Below, one piece after another: positions 26,798 through 36,594 of a stretch of 64,000 bases of DNA. How positions within the stretch are numbered: position 1 is the stretch's first letter; each line of letters begins with the position of its first letter. Made by a program: the position numbers and the translations under genes. Source of the stretch: Zhuqueibacter pondensis (lineage in GTDB: Bacteria > Zhuqueibacterota > Zhuqueibacteria > Zhuqueibacterales > Zhuqueibacteraceae); contig JAPDQK010000004.1 in NCBI GenBank assembly GCA_034505955.1, forward strand, positions 97,425 through 161,424, written 5' to 3'. Under the pieces are notes generated by a model. That model saw nothing but the letters and a program-made list of their open reading frames with translations. It had not been told where the DNA came from and made no database searches.

Positions 26798-28543
26798 ATG
26801 AAAATGATTACTCCCAACCAAGTCCGGAATCGTCTCTCTCGGATGAGAAGCAAGGGGCCATATCGATCCATCCCGATTATCATTATTGCAATCATCACCA
26901 CCATCATTCTTTTAAAAATATATACAACCCGGGATGAGCAGAATGAAAAACTCCTGGCCGTCGTTGGAAATCGTATCATTGACAAGGAAGATTTCTTCGC
27001 GAGATACCGAGCGCTGCGATCAAAAATCGATTTGCCCGATAACGCCCAAAGCCGAAGCGAAATCTTCAATGCCATGCTCGAAGAGGAATTGCTCATTGCC
27101 GAAGCGGAAAACCGGGGATACGACAAAGACGCTGACGGCCGCTTCCAGCGCGAACGAATTAAAATTCAAGAGCTGCTTGACGCCTTTCATGAACGGTTGG
27201 TTTCAAATGGAATGGTGGTGAATGAAGACGAGCTGCGGCAACTGTTTATTCGCTTGAATACCAAAATCAAAGCCCGCCATTTGTATGCTCTCACCCGCAG
27301 GCAGGCGGATTCGCTTTATGCAGAATTGCGCAACGGAAAATCTTTTGACGAATTAGCCAAAGCAACTTTTAAAGATCCGCAATTGCGCGGTACCGGCGGT
27401 TCGCTGGGATATTTTACGGTAGACGAAATGGATCCTTTCTTTGAAGAGGCGGCTTTCACTTTGAACCCCGGAGAGATTTCCCAACCGGTTCGTACGGCAC
27501 AGGGATACAGCATCATTCAAGTTCAGGATCGCATCACCAAGCCCTTGTTGACTGAATCCGAATATGCCAGACGCCGCGCCGGCTTGGAACAGTATTGGCG
27601 CCACCGAAAAATGAAAAAAGCAACCCGACTCTTTGTGGATTCGCTGCGACGATCGCTGGACGTTTCCTTCAATAAACCCGTCGTTGTTGAATTGTTGCAG
27701 TCCATAAAGCAAAGATCGCTTGTTCCGGCGAAAGTGGAAAACGATTATGACTGGCGCCATCATGAAGAGTTGGATCATAAGGAGCTCGTTCGCTCGAAAC
27801 TCGGCGTTTGGGAGGTGAAAACATTCCGGGAGCACGCACAATTTACTTCGGACGGACAGTTGCGATGGGTTCGCAACGAGGAGAATCTCGAGGATTTCAT
27901 TGCCGGACTCGTCGTGCGCGCCTATATGCTTGCCGAGGCCAAAAAATTGGGTCTGCATGAATCCGAAGCTTATCGAGCCAAAATCAAGCAAAAGATGGAT
28001 GAATATCTTCTGAAGCGTATGGAAGAGACCATTTCGAGTGGAATCCTCATTCCTGACGATACCCTCCGGACCTATTTCCAACAGCATCGAAATCAATTTC
28101 AGATTCCGCCGAAAATTCATTTGCGGGAGATTGTATTGAGCGATGAAGCAAAAGCCGCTGCGATAAAAAAGCAGCTCCTCAATAATGCCTCTTTTGAACA
28201 GTTGGCAAAAGCGCATTCGGTACGCCGATGGAGCGCAGAAAATGACGGGAACCTCGGATCGTTCACCTATCAAGAATTGGGTAAATATGCCGATCGTATT
28301 TTTCCGCTCGAGGTCGGTCAATGGGTGGGGCCGATAAAAATGGATACGCTCTATGCGTTTTTTAAGTGCGCCGGTAAGGATGCCGAGCGAGCACGAACCT
28401 TCGATGAAGCGCGTTCCGAAATCGAAAAGATTCTAAAACCGATTTGGCGGAAAAAGGCGAAGCAGGATTTATTGAACAATATTCGCCAGCAGGTAAAAGT
28501 CGTCACCTACCCGGAAAGACTGCAATCAATTCAACTGAATTGA
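26798..28543 (+). CDS. Parvulin-type peptidyl-prolyl isomerase with two PpiC domains (PpiD/SurA-like)
   Basis: A 581-aa protein anchored by one N-terminal helix (residues about 24-44, IPIIIIAIITTIILL). It has an N-terminal SurA-like helical region (VGNRIIDKEDFFARYRAL ... AMLEEELLIAEAENRGYDKD). The first parvulin domain is at about 150-250 (KIKARHLYALTRRQADSLYAELRNGKSFDELAKA, GGSLGYFTVDEMDPFFEEAAF). A second, more diverged one is at about 435-540 (IHLREIVLSDEAK, NASFEQLAKAHSVR, NDGNLGSFTYQEL). It would help fold outer-membrane or secreted proteins. As first gene of the locus, 23 bp before the TonB receptor, it may serve as dedicated chaperone for that receptor. ATG 26798 is preferred over a TTG three codons upstream. 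Confidence 0.9.
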   Translation: MKMITPNQVRNRLSRMRSKGPYRSIPIIIIAIITTIILLKIYTTRDEQNEKLLAVVGNRIIDKEDFFARYRALRSKIDLPDNAQSRSEIFNAMLEEELLIAEAENRGYDKDADGRFQRERIKIQELLDAFHERLVSNGMVVNEDELRQLFIRLNTKIKARHLYALTRRQADSLYAELRNGKSFDELAKATFKDPQLRGTGGSLGYFTVDEMDPFFEEAAFTLNPGEISQPVRTAQGYSIIQVQDRITKPLLTESEYARRRAGLEQYWRHRKMKKATRLFVDSLRRSLDVSFNKPVVVELLQSIKQRSLVPAKVENDYDWRHHEELDHKELVRSKLGVWEVKTFREHAQFTSDGQLRWVRNEENLEDFIAGLVVRAYMLAEAKKLGLHESEAYRAKIKQKMDEYLLKRMEETISSGILIPDDTLRTYFQQHRNQFQIPPKIHLREIVLSDEAKAAAIKKQLLNNASFEQLAKAHSVRRWSAENDGNLGSFTYQELGKYADRIFPLEVGQWVGPIKMDTLYAFFKCAGKDAERARTFDEARSEIEKILKPIWRKKAKQDLLNNIRQQVKVVTYPERLQSIQLN

Positions 28544-28566
28544 CCGGATAAAAGAGGAAATTCATA

Positions 28567-31449
28567 ATGAACAGTCCAAGATTCTTCCCATCACGGGCAA
28601 GCTGTAGTCAAAGGGGTTTTTCTAAAAACCAAATACCAACGGATAGATTAAGACCAACTGATATTTTATCCGTTGGCCTTAATCTATCCGTTGGGCATGC
28701 GCAGCAGAAAAGTCTTTGCCTGATTTTTGCCCTTCTCGTTTTCATGTTGGGTGGACACGCCAATTCTTTATTCGCGCAAACCTCGGGCAAGATCGTTGGC
28801 GTTGTCAAAGACGCTCAGACCGGCGAAGCGCTCCCCGGCGCCAATGTGATGATCGAAGGCACCACCTTGGGAGCAGCAACGGATATGAAAGGCTATTACA
28901 TCATACTCCGGGTTCCGCCGGGACATTATAACGTGAGGGCTGAATTCATCGGTTATCAGAGAGTGGTGATGAAGTATGTCGAAGTTTTAACCGACTTGAC
29001 AACAACATTGAATTTTGCGCTGCAACCGGAAGTTTTAGAAGGCGGGGAAGTTGTGATTGTTGCCGAAAAACCGCTGGTGCGCAAAGACCTCACCTCCTCC
29101 GAAGCGCGAATCTCTGCGGATAAAATCGAAAAAATGCCGGTTCAGGAGATGGGAAGCCTTCTCGACTTGCAGGCTGGAATTACACGGGGCACCGACGGGC
29201 AGCTTCATATCCGCGGAGGTCGATCCTCGGAAGTTGCCTATATGATCAATGGCATCAGCATTACAGACGACTTCTATCGCACGCAAGCGTTGACCGTGGA
29301 AAATGAGTCGATTCAAGAATTGCAGGTCATCAGCGGGACCTTCAATGCCGAATATGGCAATGCCATGAGCGGCGTCATCAACATCGTGACCAAAACCGGC
29401 AGTAACGATTTCGCAGGCAAACTCGAGGCCTGGGCCGGTGATTATCTCAGTACTCGAACCGACATTTTTTGGAATATTGATGACCTCAATCCCGCCGCCG
29501 AAAACAATTTGCAGGGGACTCTCAGCGGCCCGATAATCAGGGACCGGCTCAATTTTTTCCTCACCGGCAGGCGATATGAAAATGAAGGATGGCTTTACGG
29601 ACCAAATGTCTACACTCCGCAAGGGCGAACCCAACTTGGCGATAGCAGCGCCGTTGCCATGAATGGAACTGAACGGTGGAGCGGTCAGGGGGTTTTAAAA
29701 TGGAAAATTCTGAATCCGTTGACATTAAAGATCGATTTCTTGGGGAGTAAGTATAGCAATCATTCGTACAATCATGTTTATCGCTTGAATCCCAATGGCA
29801 TGCGAGGTTTTCAGGGTTATGGCGCGACGGTTATTGCCAATTTAACCCACGCCTTGAGCAGCAGAACATTTTACGAAACGATCATATCGTACAAAGTGAA
29901 CGAAGATAAATCAAGATTGTACGAGGATCCTTTTGATTCACGCTACGCACACCCCGATTCCCTTACCGCCGGTACTTATCAGTTTTTCAAAGCCGGAACG
30001 GACTTGTTTCGTTCCTCCAGATCGACCAAAAGCATGATTGGAAAATTTGATCTGACCAGCCAGGTCACGCCGCGGCACCAACTCAAGGCAGGTGTTGAAG
30101 TCCAGAAAGACCGGATTGATTTTGAAAACTTGACGCTGGTTCCGGCAAGAGATGCGAACGGACAGCAGATCGAGCCGTTTCAACCTTATATTGAATCCAC
30201 CTCCACTCCCAACCACAGCTTGTTCCGACGAGAGCCCGACAAATTCGCCGCCTATATTCAGGACAAAATCGAATACCAAAACGTCATCATCAATATCGGT
30301 CTGCGGTATGATTACTTCCGGTCCAATGGCCGGATTCCGGCTGATCCGGAAGACCCAAACATCTACCTGCCGCTCAAACCGAGGCACATTTATAAAGACC
30401 ACAATGGCAACGGAGTGATTGATATTGCAGAAAAAGTGGAAGAGAACAAATATTCTCTGGAGGAGAGAAAATCTCTCTGGTATAAAAAAGCAACAGCGAA
30501 AACCCAGTTGAGCCCCAGATTCGGCATTGCCTATCCAATCACGGATAAGGGAGTGATTCATTTCTCTTATGGAATTTTCCAGCAGATACCGGAATACAGC
30601 CAGCTTTTCGATGGTGATGAGATGAAATTGACTGAAGGCCAGGGAATTCAAGGGCCGTTCGGAAATCCTGATTTGAATCCGCAGCGAACCACCATGTATG
30701 AATTGGGGCTCAAACAACAAATTTCAGACAATATCGGCATCGACGTTACCGGCTATTATCGCGATATTCGAGATTGGATCTCCACCAGCCCTCCGATTCC
30801 AACCTATTCGGCGGGTGTCACGTATTCAAAAAGGATCAACCGCGATTTCGCGAACGCGAAAGGAATCACATTAACCATCACCAGACGGCTGGCCAACGGT
30901 ATTGCCTTCGATGTGGACTACACCTATCAAGTCGTTCAAGGAACGAATTCAAGTCCTGAAGATGAGTATTTAGCGTTAACTGCTGGCACTGAGCCCCGCA
31001 AACAGTTGTCGCCGCTGGATTGGGATCAGCGACATGCTTTTAACTTGAATGTTCATGTCGGGCAAAATAATTGGGGATGCAATGTGATTACCCGCTTCAA
31101 TTCCGGGCAACCTTATACGCCGGAAATCTTGTCCGGAACTTTGACCGGGCAAAATGTGCTTTCCGGATTGGCAACCAATACGCGCCGCAAACCCAATCGG
31201 CTGACGGTTGATTTGAATGCATTCAGGAATTTTACTCTTCGGAATTTGAATTTCGAATTATTTTTGCGCGTTTATAATCTTTTCGATGCACAAAATCCGC
31301 TGACCATCTGGGCTGATTCCGGCAAACCGGATTATACCAGACGTCAAAACACGGCTGACGCAGCCGAAGCAGACCCCTCGTGGTTTATCCGGCCGGATTT
31401 TTACTCGGAGCCGCGAAGAGTTCAAGTTGGCACGAAATTCAGTTTTTAG
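28567..31449 (+). CDS. TonB-dependent receptor with carboxypeptidase-regulatory N-terminal domain
   Basis: A 960-aa outer-membrane transporter. AGAGGAAA precedes ATG 28567. The N-terminus is odd: about 48 residues precede the hydrophobic signal core (SLCLIFALLVFMLGG ... SLFAQ). Residues about 24-43 are encoded by an inverted-repeat element (28636-28694). After cleavage comes the CarboxypepD-regulatory-like domain (GKIVGVVKDAQTGEALPGANVMIEGT, about 72-155), a plug (DGQLHIRGGRSSEVAYMINGISITDDFY ... EYGNAMSGVINIVTKTGS, about 165-280) and a beta-barrel to the terminal Phe. This is the SusC-like architecture without a SusD gene beside it. It likely imports oligosaccharides from the galactan cleaved by the downstream enzymes. 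Confidence 0.93.
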   Translation: MNSPRFFPSRASCSQRGFSKNQIPTDRLRPTDILSVGLNLSVGHAQQKSLCLIFALLVFMLGGHANSLFAQTSGKIVGVVKDAQTGEALPGANVMIEGTTLGAATDMKGYYIILRVPPGHYNVRAEFIGYQRVVMKYVEVLTDLTTTLNFALQPEVLEGGEVVIVAEKPLVRKDLTSSEARISADKIEKMPVQEMGSLLDLQAGITRGTDGQLHIRGGRSSEVAYMINGISITDDFYRTQALTVENESIQELQVISGTFNAEYGNAMSGVINIVTKTGSNDFAGKLEAWAGDYLSTRTDIFWNIDDLNPAAENNLQGTLSGPIIRDRLNFFLTGRRYENEGWLYGPNVYTPQGRTQLGDSSAVAMNGTERWSGQGVLKWKILNPLTLKIDFLGSKYSNHSYNHVYRLNPNGMRGFQGYGATVIANLTHALSSRTFYETIISYKVNEDKSRLYEDPFDSRYAHPDSLTAGTYQFFKAGTDLFRSSRSTKSMIGKFDLTSQVTPRHQLKAGVEVQKDRIDFENLTLVPARDANGQQIEPFQPYIESTSTPNHSLFRREPDKFAAYIQDKIEYQNVIINIGLRYDYFRSNGRIPADPEDPNIYLPLKPRHIYKDHNGNGVIDIAEKVEENKYSLEERKSLWYKKATAKTQLSPRFGIAYPITDKGVIHFSYGIFQQIPEYSQLFDGDEMKLTEGQGIQGPFGNPDLNPQRTTMYELGLKQQISDNIGIDVTGYYRDIRDWISTSPPIPTYSAGVTYSKRINRDFANAKGITLTITRRLANGIAFDVDYTYQVVQGTNSSPEDEYLALTAGTEPRKQLSPLDWDQRHAFNLNVHVGQNNWGCNVITRFNSGQPYTPEILSGTLTGQNVLSGLATNTRRKPNRLTVDLNAFRNFTLRNLNFELFLRVYNLFDAQNPLTIWADSGKPDYTRRQNTADAAEADPSWFIRPDFYSEPRRVQVGTKFSF
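28636..28694. repeat. Nested inverted repeat (family D) inside the TonB receptor signal region
   Basis: The outer arms CCAACGGATAGATTAAG and CTTAATCTATCCGTTGG are exact reverse complements. An inner pair, CCAACTGATA/TATCCGTTGG, differs at one base. It lies within the coding sequence before the signal-peptide core and is read through in frame. A related repeat is at 35182-35264. Confidence 0.8.
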
Positions 31450-31630
31450 GCAAAAATTTTTACGGGCCTACGGATTTACCGAATCGTCCGGATTCAATTC
31501 ATTTGATTGTTGATCCGGATGATTCGCAAAATTCGAATACTAAGCTTTTAATAGTTTTGCCCAAAATGGTTTTGCCTTATGGAAAGCATGACATTCATTT
31601 TCAAATTTTGAATCAAAGAGTACAGATCTT

Positions 31631-34600
31631 ATGAAGCGACTCGTGCTTGTTTTCTGCTTGGTGGGAATGCTGGCTGATATGGGATATGCGCAAGCCCCCA
31701 AACATGTTCCCTCCGATCAAAGAGGCGATCTGACGCTGAGAGCGTATTCCAATATCGACGGCAATAACGTCCGCGCCTCGATTTTTAATTCCGGATACAG
31801 CGGCGCGCCTCGCGAAGTGCCGGAATCCGTGAACTACGAATGGCCGAAAAATACCGGGCGCATTTATGTCTCCATCGTCGGTATTTGGATTGGCGGCGAG
31901 GTGAAAAATGACGCGGGAGAATTGCTGCAGATCGTCGATGTGTTTGCCTGGCGCACCAGTCCCCAAGGCAAGTCATGGACGATGGAACCGGTGCCGGGCT
32001 TCTTGAACCCGGACATAGAGCCATTGAGAATTGCCAAGAGTGATGATCCACAAAGTTGGCCGCCGGCCTCACAGAATGGCTGGCGCGATAAGTGGGAAGA
32101 CCCGGTTGATCCCGGCTGGGTCGGTTCGTGGAACGGCTTTTTTGGCAAGAATGTTTTCAATGCGGATCAGGAATTATTTTATCGCTGCTCCGATGATCTC
32201 TACACGCGCTTTGATTACAAGCCGGATACGACCGATCTTACCCGCGGCGGTCTCGGCTTGTTGATGGACGTCCGGGCCTTTGCCTGGACACAAGTTCTGA
32301 TCAACGACGCTGTTTTTTTCATTCATGATATCAAGAACGATGGCACCAAGCGCATTCCCAAAACCTCGTTTCTGATCTTTCTGGCGGATTATGTCGGCGG
32401 CGATGGCACCGATGATCAGCCCTATATCGACCTGCAATCGGATATTGCCTTTCTTACCGATAGCGACCGGGTCGGAACGAATCCTTTCGGAGGCGAGCCG
32501 GTCGGCGTTGCCGCCATCAAATATCTCGAAACCCCCGGCAATCAGGTGGATGGCATCGACAATGACGGCGATGCCGATTCCTATCCGGAATTACTGGCTA
32601 TGATCGAAGGCGATTCTGAACAATTGCTGCCCCATTTCACCGATAATGATTTCGTGCCAAGAAAGATCGGCCCCGGCGACAAAATCGTGCTGATTGATTT
32701 GGAAACCTTCGAGCGACGCATTACCACGTATCCTGTCAATGGCGGCACCGTCGTCAGCTTGGGAAAAGAAATTGTTCTGCCTGTCGCAGGCGTCACGCTT
32801 GAGGAAGATACCACTGCAAATTTATTCGACGAGGATCTGGACGGATTGATCGACGAAAACTATGCCCTGCATCGACTGCGCTATGATGAAATCACTCGAA
32901 CCGAAGGGCCGGTGCGATACATCAATTACCTGGCATTTCAGCCCGGCGATACGTTGAAACGCGGATTCATCGTACCGGGCAGAAATACTCCCCCATCTTA
33001 CGCTACAGTTGCGCCGATGATCGATGAATCGCGCGACGATGGATTCGACAATGACCGCGATTGGGATGCGTTGAATGACGATTTGGGACTCGATGGCGTC
33101 AAGGGCACCGGAGACCCCGGAGAGTCCGATGGCGTGGCTTCCACCGGAGCAGGCACGGAATTTCCCGGCGAGCCGAATATCGATAAAACCGATGTCTCGG
33201 AAACAGATTTAATCGGATTGACCTCCGCCGTGCAAATTCCGGTCGGCGATATTTCTTACAATACCACGCCCGACCGCTATCTGTGGGATTTTTTCATGAC
33301 CCCCGGACATTTTGAGTTGCCTCGTCCCACTGGCGAATACGATACGTTTGTCGCCTCCGGTTTCTTTCCGATGGATCCGGGACAGCGGCAGCGCATGGCC
33401 ATTGCCGTTGCCATTGCCGGTGGTGGACAAACGAAAGCGGAAGACATCCGAAGCGTCACAGAAAAATTGTCCCATGCCCGCAAAGCTTACGAGGCGGATT
33501 ATCAATTTGCCAAAGCGCCCACGCAAGTGACGCTGAAAGCCGTCCCCGGAGATGGTCAGGTTACGCTTTACTGGGACGACATCGCCGAGTATTCGGTGGA
33601 TCGCTATATTGCTGATATCGGAGGACCAGCTCGAGATTTTGAAGGCTATCGTGTCTACCGGGCGACCGACCCCGCGTTCTTGGACGCCAAAAAAATCACC
33701 GACGGCTTCGGCGTCGCGCGATTGTACAAGCCGATTGAACAATTCGATTTGAAAGATGGCATAAAAGGATTCGATCCGGTCGGATATAGCGGCGTGCGAT
33801 TCTACTTGGGAGATGATACCGGACTGGCGCATTCCTATGTGGATAAAGATGTTGTCAACGGGCAGCGATACTTTTATGCGGTGACCGCTTATGATTTTGG
33901 CTATCCTGCCGCTAACATTGCTCCGTCTGAAACGCCAATCAGTATTGACGTTGATTTGCAGGGGAATATCAGAACCGGAACCAATGTCGCCGTTGTCCGG
34001 CCAAGAGCCAGTGCTGCGGGCTATCTTCCTCCGGAAGTGGAAAAATTCGAACATATTCGCGGCAGCTCCACCGGAGAGATTACGATCAGCGTCATCGATC
34101 CTGCGGCTATTCAAAATGGCCACATTTATGAAATTTCATTTCAAGACACATTGATTCGAGGCAAAGACACGGATACCTTGACCACCAAAAACTTCTCGGT
34201 AGTCGATATCACGGATAACCGAGTGAGAATCAACAAGAGCACCCTTTTGCGAATCGGCGATGAGATCCCGGTTTTTGATGGCGTCAAGCTGACGTTGCGC
34301 AATGAAGCGACCGTTACCCTCGATGCCTTGAAATCCGGTTGGAATAGAGGCGAAGTCTTTCCCTTTGTCTTTTCTCCGGTCACTTACCCTGGTGTTCAGG
34401 GAGAAACCCGTCCCAATGATTATCAGGTCATCATTGGCGAGCTGGGAATGAGCGCTTCGAAGGATACTTCAATTGGCTCATCAATTTATTTTCGAAGATT
34501 ACCCTCGAAAGCGGTCAACTTCAAAGTCAGGAATCTGGTCGTCAATGAAGACGTTCAATTTGCCTTTGCCGAGCTGGACGGCAATGATGGAAGATTTACC

Positions 34601-35146
34601 GTCAATCCCACCGATCCCGACAAAACCGATATCATCATGCTGTTGGAAAAGAACCCCGCAGGCAGGCTGGTTTATACCTGGCAAATCTACCTGAATGTAA
34701 AGCCCAATGGTCAAAACCCGCAGCCCGGAGATACATTGAATATCTTTTTAAAGAAGCCATTTCTTTCGTACGATCTCTATCGTTTCCAAATGAAAGGCGC
34801 GAGCATCTCGAAGGAGCTGGCCAAGAAAGAGATGGGTGATATTCGGGTTGTTCCCAATCCATACATCGCCACAGTCGCCTGGGAACCCAAAAACACGTAT
34901 CGCAGCGGCCGGGGACCGCGGGAAATTCATTTTATCAATCTGCCGCAAAAATGCACCATCCGGATCTATAATGTGAAGGGTACTTTGGTCGACAAACTCG
35001 AACACGAATCGACCGTTGATAACGGCACGGAAATCTGGGACGTTTTGAGCAAAGAGAATTTGGATATTTCTTATGGTGTGTATGTGTATCACGTTGACGC
35101 TCCCGGCATCGGACAAAAAACCGGGACGTTTGCGATTATTAAATAA
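31631..35146 (+). CDS. Large secreted surface protein with fibronectin-like and FlgD-like C-terminal domains
   Basis: An 1171-aa exported protein (signal MKRLVLVFCLVGMLADMGYA). Residues about 25-600 are an unrecognised region starting RGDLTLRAYSNIDGNNVRASIFNSG, with several Ca-binding-looking Asp-rich turns (DGIDNDGDADSYPE, NLFDEDLDGLIDENY, DDGFDNDRDWDALNDDLG). Residues about 630-780 resemble fibronectin type III (PTQVTLKAVPGDGQVTLYWDD ... GQRYFYAVTAYD). The last 110 residues (IRVVPNPYIATVAWEP, CTIRIYNVKGTLVDKL, SYGVYVYHVDAPG) are FlgD/type IX sorting-like. It directly follows the receptor, so it may take the place of SusD as surface partner. That role is inferred from position only. Confidence 0.8.
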   Translation: MKRLVLVFCLVGMLADMGYAQAPKHVPSDQRGDLTLRAYSNIDGNNVRASIFNSGYSGAPREVPESVNYEWPKNTGRIYVSIVGIWIGGEVKNDAGELLQIVDVFAWRTSPQGKSWTMEPVPGFLNPDIEPLRIAKSDDPQSWPPASQNGWRDKWEDPVDPGWVGSWNGFFGKNVFNADQELFYRCSDDLYTRFDYKPDTTDLTRGGLGLLMDVRAFAWTQVLINDAVFFIHDIKNDGTKRIPKTSFLIFLADYVGGDGTDDQPYIDLQSDIAFLTDSDRVGTNPFGGEPVGVAAIKYLETPGNQVDGIDNDGDADSYPELLAMIEGDSEQLLPHFTDNDFVPRKIGPGDKIVLIDLETFERRITTYPVNGGTVVSLGKEIVLPVAGVTLEEDTTANLFDEDLDGLIDENYALHRLRYDEITRTEGPVRYINYLAFQPGDTLKRGFIVPGRNTPPSYATVAPMIDESRDDGFDNDRDWDALNDDLGLDGVKGTGDPGESDGVASTGAGTEFPGEPNIDKTDVSETDLIGLTSAVQIPVGDISYNTTPDRYLWDFFMTPGHFELPRPTGEYDTFVASGFFPMDPGQRQRMAIAVAIAGGGQTKAEDIRSVTEKLSHARKAYEADYQFAKAPTQVTLKAVPGDGQVTLYWDDIAEYSVDRYIADIGGPARDFEGYRVYRATDPAFLDAKKITDGFGVARLYKPIEQFDLKDGIKGFDPVGYSGVRFYLGDDTGLAHSYVDKDVVNGQRYFYAVTAYDFGYPAANIAPSETPISIDVDLQGNIRTGTNVAVVRPRASAAGYLPPEVEKFEHIRGSSTGEITISVIDPAAIQNGHIYEISFQDTLIRGKDTDTLTTKNFSVVDITDNRVRINKSTLLRIGDEIPVFDGVKLTLRNEATVTLDALKSGWNRGEVFPFVFSPVTYPGVQGETRPNDYQVIIGELGMSASKDTSIGSSIYFRRLPSKAVNFKVRNLVVNEDVQFAFAELDGNDGRFTVNPTDPDKTDIIMLLEKNPAGRLVYTWQIYLNVKPNGQNPQPGDTLNIFLKKPFLSYDLYRFQMKGASISKELAKKEMGDIRVVPNPYIATVAWEPKNTYRSGRGPREIHFINLPQKCTIRIYNVKGTLVDKLEHESTVDNGTEIWDVLSKENLDISYGVYVYHVDAPGIGQKTGTFAIIK

Positions 35147-35181
35147 ACGTATTCAGCCCAACTTTCAAGACAATGAAAATA

Positions 35182-35264
35182 GTAAGCGAATTGAGCGGAT
35201 AAAGCGGATAAATTGTGCTCAGAGATAAAGTTTTTCAATCCGCTCTATCCGTTGAATCCGCTTA
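35182..35264. repeat. Inverted repeat family D, copy 2
   Basis: Left arm GTAAGCGAATTGAGCGGATA and right arm TATCCGTTGAATCCGCTTAC are inverted at most positions. They share the TATCCGTTG core with the element inside the TonB receptor gene. It occupies the 5' leader of the PorV-like gene and ends about 29 nt before its chosen start. Confidence 0.65.
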
Positions 35265-35292
35265 CCAAAAAATGGAACTCAAGGTAGGTAAA

Positions 35293-36345
35293 ATGACGAA
35301 AACAATGAAACCCCGTAGATTGAGCTTACTGGTTTATTCAAGCATAATGCTCATTTTGCTTGGTATGGACTCTCGCACCTACGGCCAAGAAGTCAAGAAA
35401 ATCGGCACTTCCTCAGCGGTTTTCTTGCAGATTCCCGTCGGCGCCAAAGGCATTGCCATGGGCAGCGCATTTACTGCCATTGCCGACGATGGCTCGGCCA
35501 TGTTCTGGAATCCGGGAAATATCGCCAAGCAATCAAAACGCGCCTTGTTTGTCCATCATTCGCCATGGCTGCCCGGGCTGGGTTATTATTATCTCGCTTT
35601 TTCTTTGCCGGTGGAGAATTGGGGGGTCTTCGGAATTAACGTCGCTTCATTGAAATCGGATGAAATGGAAATTACGACACCGGAAGCGCCGATGGGAACC
35701 GGGGAGACTTTTACCGCGGCCAGTACGGCAGTCGGGATTGCTTTCGCCCGGCGCTTGACCGATCGTTTTTCCCTCGGCGCCAACTTCAAATACATCAATG
35801 AAAGAATTTTTCATAGCAGTGCGACCGGATTTGCTTTTGATGTGGGCACGATGTTCCTCACCCCATTTCGGGATCTTCGCTTTGGCGTCAGTGTCTCCAA
35901 TATGGGCACCGACATGCGCATGGATGGCGAAGACCTGAATACTTATGTGGATGTCGCGCCGGCGCAGGAAGGAAACAATGATAACATTGTCGCCAAATTG
36001 AAAACAGACCGGTTTGATTTGCCGATTATCATGCGCATCGGAATCTCGTGGGATTTACGGTTACCGGAAGGAGCGCGTCTAACGTTAGCATGCGATGGGG
36101 TGAATCCCAATGATAATGCGCAGAGCCTCAATGTGGGATTCGAATTCGCGGCATTCAGAGAGTCACTGGTGCTGCGTGGAGGTTTCAACGAACTCTTCCT
36201 CGAGGATAGAGAAAATGGGCTAACCTTGGGAGCAGGGTTGAGAATTTCTTATGCGAATGATCTCAATTTGGCGCTGAGCTATGCCTATCAGGATTTTGCA
36301 TATTTGGGCGGGGTCAATCATTTTTCCATAGAAATTATTTTTTGA
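35293..36345 (+). CDS. PorV/PorQ-family outer-membrane protein
   Basis: A 350-aa beta-barrel protein. ATG 35293 (MTKTMKPRRLSLLVYSSIMLILLG) is chosen over an ATG 78 nt upstream, because AAGGTAGG lies just before it and the upstream stretch is an inverted repeat. The mature N-terminus SSAVFLQIPVGAKGIAMGSAFTAIADDGSAMFWNPGNIA is the hallmark of the PorV/PorQ group, which in type IX secretion shuttles cargo with C-terminal sorting domains to the surface. The barrel ends in LSYAYQDFAYLGGVNHFSIEIIF. Neighbouring genes encode exactly such cargo, so a dedicated role in displaying this locus's enzymes is likely. Confidence 0.88.
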   Translation: MTKTMKPRRLSLLVYSSIMLILLGMDSRTYGQEVKKIGTSSAVFLQIPVGAKGIAMGSAFTAIADDGSAMFWNPGNIAKQSKRALFVHHSPWLPGLGYYYLAFSLPVENWGVFGINVASLKSDEMEITTPEAPMGTGETFTAASTAVGIAFARRLTDRFSLGANFKYINERIFHSSATGFAFDVGTMFLTPFRDLRFGVSVSNMGTDMRMDGEDLNTYVDVAPAQEGNNDNIVAKLKTDRFDLPIIMRIGISWDLRLPEGARLTLACDGVNPNDNAQSLNVGFEFAAFRESLVLRGGFNELFLEDRENGLTLGAGLRISYANDLNLALSYAYQDFAYLGGVNHFSIEIIF

Positions 36346-36437
36346 GCAGAAAGGAGGTGTTCCGGGGTATCGTCGATATGGTTTTGAAGTATACAACAAG
36401 AGAGTGGTGTCTCAGGTAACCGATGGATCACTTTTCA

Positions 36438-36522
36438 TGTCATGCTGGAAGCATCTTTTTTGTTATCAAGCACGATGCTGGATGAGAAAAGATTCCCTAC
36501 GGGCGTAGCCTCCGGAATGACA
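36438..36522. repeat. Palindromic repeat family A with 14-bp insert
   Basis: The left arm TGTCATGCTGGAAGCATCTT and the right arm AAGATTC...TCCGGAATGACA are inverted. CTACGGGCGTAGCC (36497-36510) sits within the right arm. It lies in the 249-bp gap before the tandem-module protein gene. Confidence 0.75.
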
Positions 36523-36594
36523 GTGCGCTCAACCTGAGATTGAGAGATTACACAAGAGAGTATCGAACTCATCTATTAAGAGGAGGATCGAGAA

